DNA from: Nonomuraea angiospora
Lineage (GTDB): Bacteria; Actinomycetota; Actinomycetes; Streptosporangiales; Streptosporangiaceae
DNA length: 64,000 nucleotides
Direction of reading: 5' to 3'
Assembly (NCBI RefSeq): GCF_014873145.1
Contig: NZ_JADBEK010000001.1
Location: 10,726,001-10,790,000, forward strand
A program made the position numbers and the translations under genes. Below, in pieces: positions 15,403 to 23,359 of the stretch (position 1 is its first letter; each line of letters opens with the position of its first letter). A model generated the notes under the pieces. That model did not search any database and was not told the origin of the DNA. It saw only the letters and a program-made list of their open reading frames with translations.

Positions 15403-16401
15403 ATGGCGGTGGCGGAGGTGCTGGGCCCGGGTGAGTGGCTGGGGTCGGAGCTGCGCGACGACGACAGCTGGCGGATCCGGCTCACGGAGGCACACCGGCA
15501 GGAGGTGCTCGCCGCCGTCCATGCGGCGGGGCGCGAGGTTACGGAGGCGCATCGGCAGGAGGTGCTCGCGGCGGGGAGCGAGGTTACGGAGGCGCATCGG
15601 CAGGAGGCGCTCGCGGCGGGGAGCGAGGTGTCTCGAGAGAGCTTCCGGCTGCCGACGCTCGGCCCCGTCCTGCGCCGGGTGCGCGACGAGCTCACGCATG
15701 GCCGCGACTTCTTCCTGCTCCAGGGGGTGCCCGTCGAGGGGCTGAGCGAGCGCCAGTGCGAGACGGTCGCCCTCGGCCTCGCCTCCCACGTGGGCGGCAT
15801 CGTCCCGCAGGGCCCGGAGGGGGCGCCGGTGATGCACGTACGCGACACGGGCGCCGACCCGTCCCATGCGCGGACCAAGAGCTACCAGCACAGCGGCCGG
15901 CTCGGCTACCACAGCGACCCGACCGACGTCGTGGCCCTCCTCTGCGTCCGCCCGGCCAAATCCGGCGGCCTCAGCGCCGTCGTCAGCTCCGTGGCGGTGC
16001 ACAACGAGGTCGTGCGCACCCGGCCTGACCTGGCGGAGGTCCTCTACGAGCCGTGGTGGCACGACCGCCGCACCGGCGACGGCCCCGACAGCTTCTACAC
16101 CAAGCCGATCTGCGCGGCTCGCCCCGGGGGCGGGGTGTCCATGGCGTACGGCCCCGACTACCTACGCTCTGCCCAGCGCGGCGCCACCGTGCCGCCCTTC
16201 ACCCGGGCGCAGGAGGAGGCCATGTCCCGCCTCGACGACCTGACCAACGACCCCCGCTTCACGCTCACCATGGATCTGCGGCCGGGCGACCTGCAGTTCC
16301 TCAACAACCACGTGACCTTGCACAGCCGCACCGCCTACGAGGACCACCCCGAGCCGTCCCGCCGCCGCCACTTACTCCGCCTCTGGCTCAGCATGAGCTG
16401 A
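15403..16401 (+). CDS. Fe(II)/2-oxoglutarate-dependent TauD/TfdA-family oxygenase
   Basis: 332 residues from ATG at 15403 (GAGAGG upstream). The double-stranded beta-helix signature is present: iron ligands in GYHSDPTD (H-x-D) and the distal His in NNHVTLHSRT, with RLWL carrying the 2-oxoglutarate Arg. The pattern LQGVPVEGLSERQCE and GRLGYHSD resembles the clavaminate-synthase-like/asparagine-oxygenase branch. Residues about 27-76 hold a tandem repeat, TEAHRQEVLAAGSEV, present twice and once in expanded form, in place of the usual short N-terminal lead. It stands alone; substrate unknown. Confidence 0.85.
   Translation: MAVAEVLGPGEWLGSELRDDDSWRIRLTEAHRQEVLAAVHAAGREVTEAHRQEVLAAGSEVTEAHRQEALAAGSEVSRESFRLPTLGPVLRRVRDELTHGRDFFLLQGVPVEGLSERQCETVALGLASHVGGIVPQGPEGAPVMHVRDTGADPSHARTKSYQHSGRLGYHSDPTDVVALLCVRPAKSGGLSAVVSSVAVHNEVVRTRPDLAEVLYEPWWHDRRTGDGPDSFYTKPICAARPGGGVSMAYGPDYLRSAQRGATVPPFTRAQEEAMSRLDDLTNDPRFTLTMDLRPGDLQFLNNHVTLHSRTAYEDHPEPSRRRHLLRLWLSMS
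15541..15630 (+). repeat. 45-bp in-frame tandem repeat in the oxygenase gene
   Basis: Two near-identical 45-bp units (15541-15585, 15586-15630), preceded by a diverged 57-bp unit (15484-15540). Each encodes T-E-A-H-R-Q-E-x-L-A-A. Because units are multiples of three, the frame is kept; near-identity of copies 2 and 3 indicates recent duplication. Confidence 0.85.
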
Positions 16402-16409
16402 GGCAGTGG

Positions 16410-16985
16410 TCAGCGCCGCGGGCGCTCGAGATCGCCCGGATCAAAACTGACGGCGAAAGGCGTCGTCAGGGTCGCGACCTGACCTGCCTTGTAGGCGGTC
16501 GGCGGGTCGTAGCTGTCACCGTTGAGCTCGTAGACGTAGATCGTCGGCCCTTCCCCCATTTCGACTCGCCAGTAGCTGGGGATGCCTGCCGCTGCATACG
16601 CCGTGACCTTGAAACCCTTGTCCCTTTCCTTGGTGCTTGGGCTGACCACTTCCGCCGCGAGCAAGATCTCCTCTGGCGCGTACATGAGCTGATCCATGTC
16701 TGCGGGCACGATGACAAGGTCAGGTATGTAGTAGTCCTTGTCGGTGACGCGGAGATTGACGGTTGCCAAGGGCTCCAGCTCGGGTGGCGCCGCATCGTCG
16801 AGGATGCGCTGCAGTCGATAGATGGCGCGCTGGTGGGAAGATGTGGGGGAAGGGCTCACCAGTAGGCTCCCGTTGAAGAGCTCATAGCGGTTCCCGTCGT
16901 CGGGGAACTTGAGCAGGTCGTCGACTGTGTACGGCGGCGCAGGAAGGACAATCTCGCGCCTCGTGGTCGGTTCGATCGTCGCCAT
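16410..16985 (-). CDS. Uma2-family (DUF820) putative endonuclease
   Basis: 191 residues from ATG at 16985; an upstream in-frame ATG would add 14 residues. PD-(D/E)xK nuclease motifs are in the expected order: YYIPDLVIVP (Asp), LLAAEVVSPST (Glu), followed by KERDKGFKVTAYAAAGIPSYW (Lys and core helix). Uma2 proteins are numerous in actinomycetes and cyanobacteria; the fold is restriction-endonuclease-like but biological roles are poorly known. Base use is slightly less GC-biased than its neighbours. No partner methylase or toxin partner is adjacent. Confidence 0.85.
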   Translation of the reverse strand: MATIEPTTRREIVLPAPPYTVDDLLKFPDDGNRYELFNGSLLVSPSPTSSHQRAIYRLQRILDDAAPPELEPLATVNLRVTDKDYYIPDLVIVPADMDQLMYAPEEILLAAEVVSPSTKERDKGFKVTAYAAAGIPSYWRVEMGEGPTIYVYELNGDSYDPPTAYKAGQVATLTTPFAVSFDPGDLERPRR

Positions 16986-17104
16986 TGCGGTCACCCACCA
17001 AGTATCGGGAACCTTACCCTCGCTCACATGCTACTTCCCCGATTCTCATCACTTTAAGTTCTGGGTCGATCACGTATCGACACATTCTCTCTGGATCGGG
17101 CACA

Positions 17105-17119
17105 ACTGAAAGTTTCAGT
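17105..17119. promoter_or_regulatory. Palindromic operator upstream of the LPMO gene
   Basis: ACTGAAA-G-TTTCAGT is a perfect 15-bp palindrome about 190 bp upstream of the LPMO start, in the 319-bp region between it and the divergent Uma2 gene. The core GAAAGTTTC recurs before the GH3 gene (7067-7075). The rest of this intergenic region shows no other clear feature. Confidence 0.55.
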
Positions 17120-17304
17120 CAATCTGGCGGGATGGCGGGAAAGCCCTTTCCGCTGCTCACCCGGCACGTCGACCTGGGTGTGCGGAGAGATGACCATGAG
17201 CTGACATAGCCCGTCATTTGTGTGGACTTGTGGGGTCAGATACGGTCGCCCCGCGGAGCGCTCCCTTTCCCGGAACCCCCCGACCGGAACACGGAGATCG
17301 CACT

Positions 17305-17973
17305 ATGCCCCAAGCCGGACCCCACCGCTGGGCGCGGCGCGCCCTCGCTGTGCTGCTGACCACGGCGATGATCTTCGCCGTGCCCCTCGCCGAGTCCGCC
17401 TCGGCACACGGCTCGGTCGTCGACCCCGCCTCCCGCAACTACGGCTGCTGGCTGCGCTGGGGCAACGACTTCCAGAACCCCGCCATGCAGCAGCAGGACC
17501 CCATGTGCTGGCAGGCGTGGCAGGACAACACCAACGCCATGTGGAACTGGAACGGCCTCTACCGCAACGGGGTCGGCGGCAACCATGAGGCCGTCATCCC
17601 CAACGGCCAGCTGTGCAGCGCGGGCCTGACCGAAGGCGGCCGCTACCGCTCCATGGACACGCCGGGAGCGTGGACGATGGCGAACCTGACCGGCAGCACG
17701 TTCAACATCCGCCTGAGCGACCAGGCCAGGCACGGTGCGGACTACATCAAGGTCTACATCACCCGCCAGGGCTACAACGCCGTCACCACGCCCCTGGGCT
17801 GGAACAACCTGGAGCTGGTCCGCACGACCCCCAAGTACGCGCCCGGTGACGTGTACATGATCAACGACATCAGCAAGGGCTCGCGCACCGGCCGTCACGT
17901 GATCTACACGATCTGGCAGGCCTCGCACATGGACCAGTCGTTCTACTTCTGCAGCGACGTCAACTTCGGCTGA
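17305..17973 (+). CDS. Secreted AA10 lytic polysaccharide monooxygenase
   Basis: 222 residues. A signal peptide (about 1-35: basic start, ALAVLLTTAMIFAVPLAES, cleavage after ASA) exposes HGSVVDPASRNYGC, so the mature protein begins with the catalytic His of the copper histidine brace. The second ligand lies in GNHEAVIP and the C-terminal YTIWQASHMDQSFYFCSDV carries the conserved aromatic/axial residue. Cysteines at matching positions fit disulfides. The size is that of a single-domain enzyme with no binding module. It oxidatively cleaves crystalline chitin or cellulose; HGSVVDPASRNYGCW is shared by actinomycete members acting on either. Confidence 0.93.
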   Translation: MPQAGPHRWARRALAVLLTTAMIFAVPLAESASAHGSVVDPASRNYGCWLRWGNDFQNPAMQQQDPMCWQAWQDNTNAMWNWNGLYRNGVGGNHEAVIPNGQLCSAGLTEGGRYRSMDTPGAWTMANLTGSTFNIRLSDQARHGADYIKVYITRQGYNAVTTPLGWNNLELVRTTPKYAPGDVYMINDISKGSRTGRHVIYTIWQASHMDQSFYFCSDVNFG

Positions 17974-17977
17974 GCCG

Positions 17978-19198
17978 CTACGGGCGGGGGCGGGTCGAGG
18001 CGCGGATGGAGAGCTCTATCGGGTGTACGCGCTCCGTGCCCACGGGCGCGGCCCCGGACAGCAGCTCGAACAGCAACTCCGCGCAGCTCGCCCCCGCTTC
18101 CTTCGGGCGCAGGTCGATCGCGGTGATCGGCGGATCGGACTGGCGGGTGGCGGCGCTGTCGACGCACGAGGCGAGCAGCACGTTCAGGCCGGCCTCCCGC
18201 AGCAGCGGCGCCACCTCGGTCGCCGCCCCGGCCGGCGCACACACCAGGGCATCCAAAGGCCCGTCCCCACCCCTCTCCAAGGTCGGCCCCAAGTCTGTCG
18301 CCTCGCCCGGCTCCGAGTCTGTCGCCTCGCCCGGCTCCGAGTCTGTCGCCCCGCCTCGCCCCAAGCCCGTCGCCTCGACCGGTCCCAAGCCCGCCGCCTC
18401 GCCCGACCCCTGAGCGGCCGGAGGGCGGGTGGCCAGGGCGGGCTCGCCTTGGGCGCGGGTGGGTGGGGCGGCGTCGAGGAGGGCGCGGGCGGCGGATCGG
18501 ACCTCGTCGCCCGAGGCGTCGAAGGACACCCGCCGCACCAGCGGCACCACCCCGTGCGCCGCGCACCACTCCAGGTAGCCCCGGTGTACGCTCGCCGCCC
18601 AGTCGCTCTCGTCCCCGGCGACGATGAGCGCCGGCCGTGACGCGCCCGATTCGCGCAGGTGGTCGAGGAGACGGCCCAGCATCGAGGCGTGCTCGGACCA
18701 GACCACGCCGTCCGCCTGCCGGGAGCCGGGGAAGCGTTCGCACGAGACCGTCGGCAGGCCCGTCGCCATCAGGCTCTCCACCACGGGGTCGCCGCCCAGC
18801 GGGTCCCCGAGCACGAGGCCGTCCACGCGCGGCGGCCGTGAGCGGCGCTGGCCGGACGTGATCAGTGTGACGTCGTAGTCGTGCCGCGCCGCCTGCTCCA
18901 CCACGCCGAACACGAACGACATGTAGTAGGAGGAGCGGGTCAGGACCTCGGGGACGTGCAGTCCGATGGTGCCGGTGCTGGCCTTGCGCAGGTGCCTGGC
19001 CGAGCCGTTGGGCACGTAGCCGAGCCGCTCGGCGACCTGCGCGACCGCCTCCCGGGTGCGCTCCGAGACCCGCCCGGAGCCACGCAGCGCGTCGGAGGCC
19101 GTCGTCTTCGACACCCCCGCCTCCCTGGCGACGGTGAGGATCGTGACCGGCTCCTCCGCGCGCACGCCTGCCCGCTCGCGCCCCTCGTCTGCTCGCAC
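17978..19198 (-). CDS. LacI-family transcriptional regulator with internal repeat insert
   Basis: 406 residues from GTG at 19198; GTG at 19165 (beginning VRAEEPVTILTV) is an alternative closer to the HTH. LacI HTH: TILTVAREAGVSKTTASDAL, hinge RLGYVPNGSARHLRK, then a periplasmic-binding-protein-like sensor domain (VDGLVLGDPLG, DHLRESGASRPALIVAG). Between VRSAARALLDAAPP and PLDALVCAPAGAA the domain is broken by about 65 low-complexity residues made of 8-residue units such as PGEATDSE. It is convergent with the LPMO gene, 4 bp apart, and might control it and the GH3 gene through the GAAAGTTTC sites (inference). Confidence 0.85.
   Translation of the reverse strand: MRADEGRERAGVRAEEPVTILTVAREAGVSKTTASDALRGSGRVSERTREAVAQVAERLGYVPNGSARHLRKASTGTIGLHVPEVLTRSSYYMSFVFGVVEQAARHDYDVTLITSGQRRSRPPRVDGLVLGDPLGGDPVVESLMATGLPTVSCERFPGSRQADGVVWSEHASMLGRLLDHLRESGASRPALIVAGDESDWAASVHRGYLEWCAAHGVVPLVRRVSFDASGDEVRSAARALLDAAPPTRAQGEPALATRPPAAQGSGEAAGLGPVEATGLGRGGATDSEPGEATDSEPGEATDLGPTLERGGDGPLDALVCAPAGAATEVAPLLREAGLNVLLASCVDSAATRQSDPPITAIDLRPKEAGASCAELLFELLSGAAPVGTERVHPIELSIRASTRPRP
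18293..18412 (-). repeat. 24-bp in-frame tandem repeat in the LacI-family gene
   Basis: Five consecutive 24-bp units (starting 18293, 18317, 18341, 18365, 18389); the first two are identical, the rest progressively diverged. They encode 8-residue units around G-E-A-T-D/G-x-x, located in a surface insertion of the effector-binding domain. A contingency-type length change would not break the frame. Confidence 0.85.
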
Positions 19199-19821
19199 GC
19201 CCTGATGGTAGCGGCCCTGATCGCCCACTTCCGCCGGGCGAGACTGCCCCACCCCACCGGAGCCGCCCGGCGGTCTCCGCGCCTCACGTGCGCAGGGGCC
19301 CTGTGGTGGTTTCAGGTGTTTGGTGGGTGGCGGGTCTGCTGGGTTTGGCTTGGCGCTTCGGTGGTGGGGGCCCTCCACTGGTCTCGGCGTTTCATGGGTG
19401 GCCGGTCCGTTGGGTCGGCTTCGCGTTCCGGTGGTGGCGCTGGGCCGTTCGGTGGTCTCGGTGTTTCCGGGGTGGTGCTGGGCCGTTCGGTGGTCTCGGT
19501 GTTTCCGGGGTGGTGCTGGGCCGTTCGGTGGTCTCGGTGTTTCCGGGGTGGTGCTGGGCCGTTCGGTGGTCTCGGTGTTTCCGGGGTGGTGCTGGGCCGT
19601 TCGGTGGTCTCGGTGTTTCCGGGGTGGTGCTGGGCCGTTCGGTGGTCTCGGTGTTTCGGGGGCGGCTGGCTCGTTCGGTTGGCTTCGCGTTTCAGGGGTG
19701 GCGGGGGTTCCGGTAAACGGTCTGTTTCGGGTGGCGGTTGGGTCTTGTCTCGGTCCGGGGGTCGCAACTAAGTTAGCCCAAACCTTGCCGGAACGTTCCG
19801 GCATCAGAAAGGGGCGGAACG
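19199..19821. repeat. Non-coding region with a 38-bp minisatellite (core 19442-19657)
   Basis: About 5.7 head-to-tail copies of a 38-bp unit beginning GGGCCGTTCGGTGGTCTCGG start at 19442, 19480, 19518, 19556, 19594 and 19632 (the last partial). Copies 1-5 are identical by eye. Diverged copies occur on both sides, from about 19310 to 19740. 38 is not a multiple of three, so the array opens long frames in several phases; these are artefacts. It sits upstream of both the LacI-type gene and the amine oxidase gene. No spacers are present, so it is not a CRISPR array. Confidence 0.9.
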
Positions 19822-21720
19822 TTGCACCTGACCACCGGGAAGCACCCCCATCCTCTCGACCCCCTCACCGCGCAGGAGATCGACGAGGTCAGGCGGATCC
19901 TGATGCAGCAGGGCCTGCTGACCGACACGGTGCGGGTGTCCTACCTCGGCCTCGAGGAGCCACCGAAGGGCGAGGTCCTGGCGTACGAGCCGGGCGCCCC
20001 CGTCGCGCGCCGGGCCCGCGCGTTCCTCCTCGACCTGGCCACCGAGACGGCCGAGGACGTGATCGTGGCGATCAGCGCGGGCACGGTCGAGGAGCGCAGG
20101 CCCATCGATCCGGTCACCGACGGCCAGGTGCCCATGCTGGACGAGGAGCACGCCCTGGTCAGGCGGGTGCTGAGGGAGGACCCGGCCTGGGCCGAGGCGC
20201 TGCGGCGCCGGGGGATCGAGGACCCGGCGGGCGTCTACCTGGCCGCGCTGAGCGCGGGCAACTTCGGCCTGCCCAAGGAAACGGGCCGGCGGGTGGCGAG
20301 GGTGCTGGCGCACCTGATGCCCACGCCCGAGAGCCTCCCGTGGGCCCACCCCGTGGACGGCCTGGTCGCGTACGTGGACCTGGTCAAGGGCGAGGTCATG
20401 GAGATCGTGGACACCGGCCCCCAGCCGATCCCCGCCGAGCCCGGCGACTACCACCTCGGCCCGCACCGGACCACGCAGAAGCCCATCCACATCACCCAGC
20501 CGGACGGCCCCAGCTTCACGGTCGACGGCCCCCTGGTCACCTGGGAGAAGTGGAGCCTGCGCCTCGGGTACGACATGCGCGAAGGGCTCACCCTGCACCA
20601 GATCGGCTTCGAGGACGACGGCCGCGTCAGGCCGATCGTCTACCGGGCGTCGGTGGCGGAGATGCTGGTCCCGTACGGGGACCCGAGCCCCATCCGGTTC
20701 TGGCAGAACTACTTCGACACCGGCGAGTACCAGCTCGGCAAGCTGGCCAACTCCCTGGAGCTCGGCTGCGACTGCCTCGGCGAGATCACCTACTTCGACG
20801 CCGTCGTGACGGACGGCGCCGGCGTGCCCAAGGTGATCACGAACGCGATCTGCATGCACGAGGAGGACTACGGCGTGCTGTGGAAGCACACCGATCCGGC
20901 CAACGGCTCCAGGGAGACCCGCAGGCAGCGGCGCCTGGTGATCTCGTTCTTCGTCACGGTGGGCAACTACGACTACGGCTTCTACTGGTACCTCTACCTC
21001 GACGGCACCATCGAGCTGGAGGTCAAGGCCACCGGCATCGTCTTCACCGGCGCCTACGACGACCGCGCCGCGCCCTACAGCTCGGAGGTCGCGCCGGGGC
21101 TGGCGGCGCCGTACCACCAGCACCTGTTCAGCGCCCGGCTGGACATGACGGTGGACGGCGTGGCGAACGCGGTCGACGAGGTGGAGGCGGTCGCGGTCGA
21201 GAGCCCGTACGGCAACGCCTTCGGCCGCGCCGTGAAGCGGCTGCGCACCGAGGGGGAGGGCCGGCGCGACGCCGACCTCGCCAGGGAGCGCACCTGGCAC
21301 GTCGTCAACCCCGGCGTACGCAACCGCCTCGGCCGCCCGGTCGGCTACGCCCTGCACCCCGAGGGCAAGCCGGCCCTGCTCGCGCACCCGGAGTCGTCCA
21401 TCGGCAGGCGGGCCGAGTTCGCGACCAGGCATCTGTGGGTGACGCGGTACCATCCCGCAGAGCGCTATCCTGCCGGTGACCTGGTCAACCAGCATCCCGG
21501 CGGCGCGGGCCTGCCCACCTACACCAGGGCCGACCGCGACATCGACGGGCAGGACATCGTGCTGTGGCACACGTTCGGCCTGACACATTTCCCCCGCACG
21601 GAGGACTGGCCGATCATGCCGGTCGACACGTGCGGCTTCGTACTCAAGCCGGTCGGGTTCTTCGACCGCAACCCCACGCTCGACGTCCCGCCGAGCGCCG
21701 CCGAACGTTCCTGCCACTAG
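19822..21720 (+). CDS. Primary-amine oxidase (copper, topaquinone)
   Basis: 632 residues from a TTG at 19822 preceded by AAAGGGG. The N2/N3-like domains are followed by the catalytic beta-sandwich. The topaquinone precursor Tyr is in TVGNYDYGFYWY (near residue 383), the catalytic base Asp in EITYFDAVVTD, and copper ligands in PYHQHLF (HxH) and FGLTHFPRTEDWPIMP. All essential residues are present. It oxidises primary amines to aldehydes with release of ammonia and hydrogen peroxide. No signal peptide is visible, so it is cytoplasmic. It is first in an operon with a peptide-type ABC importer and amide hydrolases, which suggests amines are released in the cell from imported conjugates. Confidence 0.93.
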   Translation: MHLTTGKHPHPLDPLTAQEIDEVRRILMQQGLLTDTVRVSYLGLEEPPKGEVLAYEPGAPVARRARAFLLDLATETAEDVIVAISAGTVEERRPIDPVTDGQVPMLDEEHALVRRVLREDPAWAEALRRRGIEDPAGVYLAALSAGNFGLPKETGRRVARVLAHLMPTPESLPWAHPVDGLVAYVDLVKGEVMEIVDTGPQPIPAEPGDYHLGPHRTTQKPIHITQPDGPSFTVDGPLVTWEKWSLRLGYDMREGLTLHQIGFEDDGRVRPIVYRASVAEMLVPYGDPSPIRFWQNYFDTGEYQLGKLANSLELGCDCLGEITYFDAVVTDGAGVPKVITNAICMHEEDYGVLWKHTDPANGSRETRRQRRLVISFFVTVGNYDYGFYWYLYLDGTIELEVKATGIVFTGAYDDRAAPYSSEVAPGLAAPYHQHLFSARLDMTVDGVANAVDEVEAVAVESPYGNAFGRAVKRLRTEGEGRRDADLARERTWHVVNPGVRNRLGRPVGYALHPEGKPALLAHPESSIGRRAEFATRHLWVTRYHPAERYPAGDLVNQHPGGAGLPTYTRADRDIDGQDIVLWHTFGLTHFPRTEDWPIMPVDTCGFVLKPVGFFDRNPTLDVPPSAAERSCH

Positions 21721-21734
21721 AGGAGAAGAGGCCC

Positions 21735-23357
21735 ATGCGTCCCATACGCCTGGCCTGCGGTGTCATGGCAGCCCTGCTGGCCTCGGCCTGCGCCGCCACC
21801 GGAACGACCACCACCCCCGCCACAGCCCCCGACCGGCCCAACCCGACCGGTTACCTCGCCACAGCCGACCAGTCACTCCCCGTCGGCGGCACGCTCAACC
21901 TGGCCGTGCACATCGACAGCGGCGCCGCCACCGGCTACGACCCGCAGCTCGCCGACGTCGCCACCACCTGGCAGCTGCTCTCGCTGTCCTACGAGACGCT
22001 GGTCACGGTGGGCCCCGACTTCAGCGTGCAGCCCATGCTGGCCGACAAGTGGGACACCCCCGACCCCAAGACGTACGTCTTCCACCTGCGCGACGGCGTC
22101 ACCTTCTCCAACGGCCGCGAGATGACGGCCGACGACGTGGTGGGCAGCCTGAAGCGGCTGCTGGCCTCCAAGTCGGTCTGGCGCGGCCAGCTCGGCCCGG
22201 TCAAGTCGGTCACCAAGGACGGCGACCGCGCGGTCAAGGTCACCCTGAGCGAGCCGTACACGCCGTTCCTGGCCGCCCTCGCCAACATCCCCGCCGCCGT
22301 CCTGCCCATGAAGGAGATCGACGACAAGTCGGTCGACCCGGCCAAGACGCTGCTCGGCACCGGCCCGTACGTGGTGGAGAACCACCGCCAGGACGTGTCG
22401 TGGACCTTCAAGCGCAACGACAAGTACTGGTCCAAGGGGAAGCCGGCCGCCGACGCCGTCAACGTGACGATCGCCCCCGAGGAGGCCGCGCGCATCGCCG
22501 CCCTGCAGAACGGCAGCGCCGCGCTGGCCACGCTGGGCAACGTCGACTCGGCGACCATGCTGGCCGGGGCGAAGAACGTCCAGGTCGTCACCCAGGCCAC
22601 CACCGACTTCTACTACCTCATGCTCAACACCCAGGCGGCCGGCTCCAAGTTCGCCGACCCGAGGGTGCGCCAGGCCGTCGCCATCGCGCTCGACCCGAAG
22701 CAGATCGCCGACGTGGCGCTCGGCGGCAAGGGCAGGCCGACGGCCATCACCCCGGCGGGCCTGCCGGGCGCCTGCGACCCGGCCGCGCTGCCGTCGGCGT
22801 CCAAGAGCGTGGACGAGGCGAAGAAGCTGCTGGCAGACGCGGGCGCCCAGAACCTGACGTTCACGCTCAGCATCTTCTCCACCGAGCCCGCCCCGGCGGT
22901 CGCCCAGGTGATCCAGCAGAACCTCCAGCAGGCCGGCATCACCGTGAAGATCGAGCAGCTCGACGAGGCGAGCTGGTCGGGCAAGGTGTACGGCAAGGCG
23001 CCCGCCGAGTTCGACGCCGCGCTGTCCTGGTTCGCCGGCTACGCCGACCCCGGCATGGTCACCAAGTGGTGGAACCCGGAGACGGCCGGCTTCAACGTCG
23101 GCTTCATGAAGCCGGACAAGGAGCTGAACACCCTCATTGACGCGGCCGGCAAGGAGCCCGCGGGAGCCGCCCGCGACAAGGCGCTGGCGGCCGTCTGCGC
23201 CAAGGCCGACACCGACGCGCAGATGATCCCGCTGGTCACCCGCCCGGCCACGATCGCGTTCCGGACCGACGCGCTCAGCCCCAGCCTGTACGCCACCGAG
23301 GGGTACGGCAACGTGCTGCGCCTGATCGCCGACGCCCGCGTGAAGAAGACCCAGTAG
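21735..23357 (+). CDS. ABC importer substrate-binding lipoprotein (family 5, peptide type)
   Basis: 540 residues from ATG at 21735 (AGGAGAAGAGG upstream). A lipoprotein signal ends at ASAC near residue 19. The SBP_bac_5 fold is evident: LADKWDTPDPKTYVFHLRDG, VTFSNGREMTADDVVGSL, LGTGPYVVENH, VRQAVAIALDPKQIA. It captures a peptide- or opine-like ligand outside the membrane for the permeases that follow. It starts 14 bp after the amine oxidase stop and ends 2 bp before the first permease, so it is in the same transcript. Confidence 0.92.
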   Translation: MRPIRLACGVMAALLASACAATGTTTTPATAPDRPNPTGYLATADQSLPVGGTLNLAVHIDSGAATGYDPQLADVATTWQLLSLSYETLVTVGPDFSVQPMLADKWDTPDPKTYVFHLRDGVTFSNGREMTADDVVGSLKRLLASKSVWRGQLGPVKSVTKDGDRAVKVTLSEPYTPFLAALANIPAAVLPMKEIDDKSVDPAKTLLGTGPYVVENHRQDVSWTFKRNDKYWSKGKPAADAVNVTIAPEEAARIAALQNGSAALATLGNVDSATMLAGAKNVQVVTQATTDFYYLMLNTQAAGSKFADPRVRQAVAIALDPKQIADVALGGKGRPTAITPAGLPGACDPAALPSASKSVDEAKKLLADAGAQNLTFTLSIFSTEPAPAVAQVIQQNLQQAGITVKIEQLDEASWSGKVYGKAPAEFDAALSWFAGYADPGMVTKWWNPETAGFNVGFMKPDKELNTLIDAAGKEPAGAARDKALAAVCAKADTDAQMIPLVTRPATIAFRTDALSPSLYATEGYGNVLRLIADARVKKTQ

Positions 23358-23359
23358 CC

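Noticed and set aside
19442..19657. CRISPR-like repeat array
   Set aside because: The 38-bp units are directly adjacent with no unique spacers and no cas genes are present.
19320..21479. Long plus-strand frames through the 38-bp minisatellite
   Set aside because: The frame is kept open only by the repeat; it then runs out of phase through the amine oxidase gene with arginine/proline-rich low-complexity sequence.
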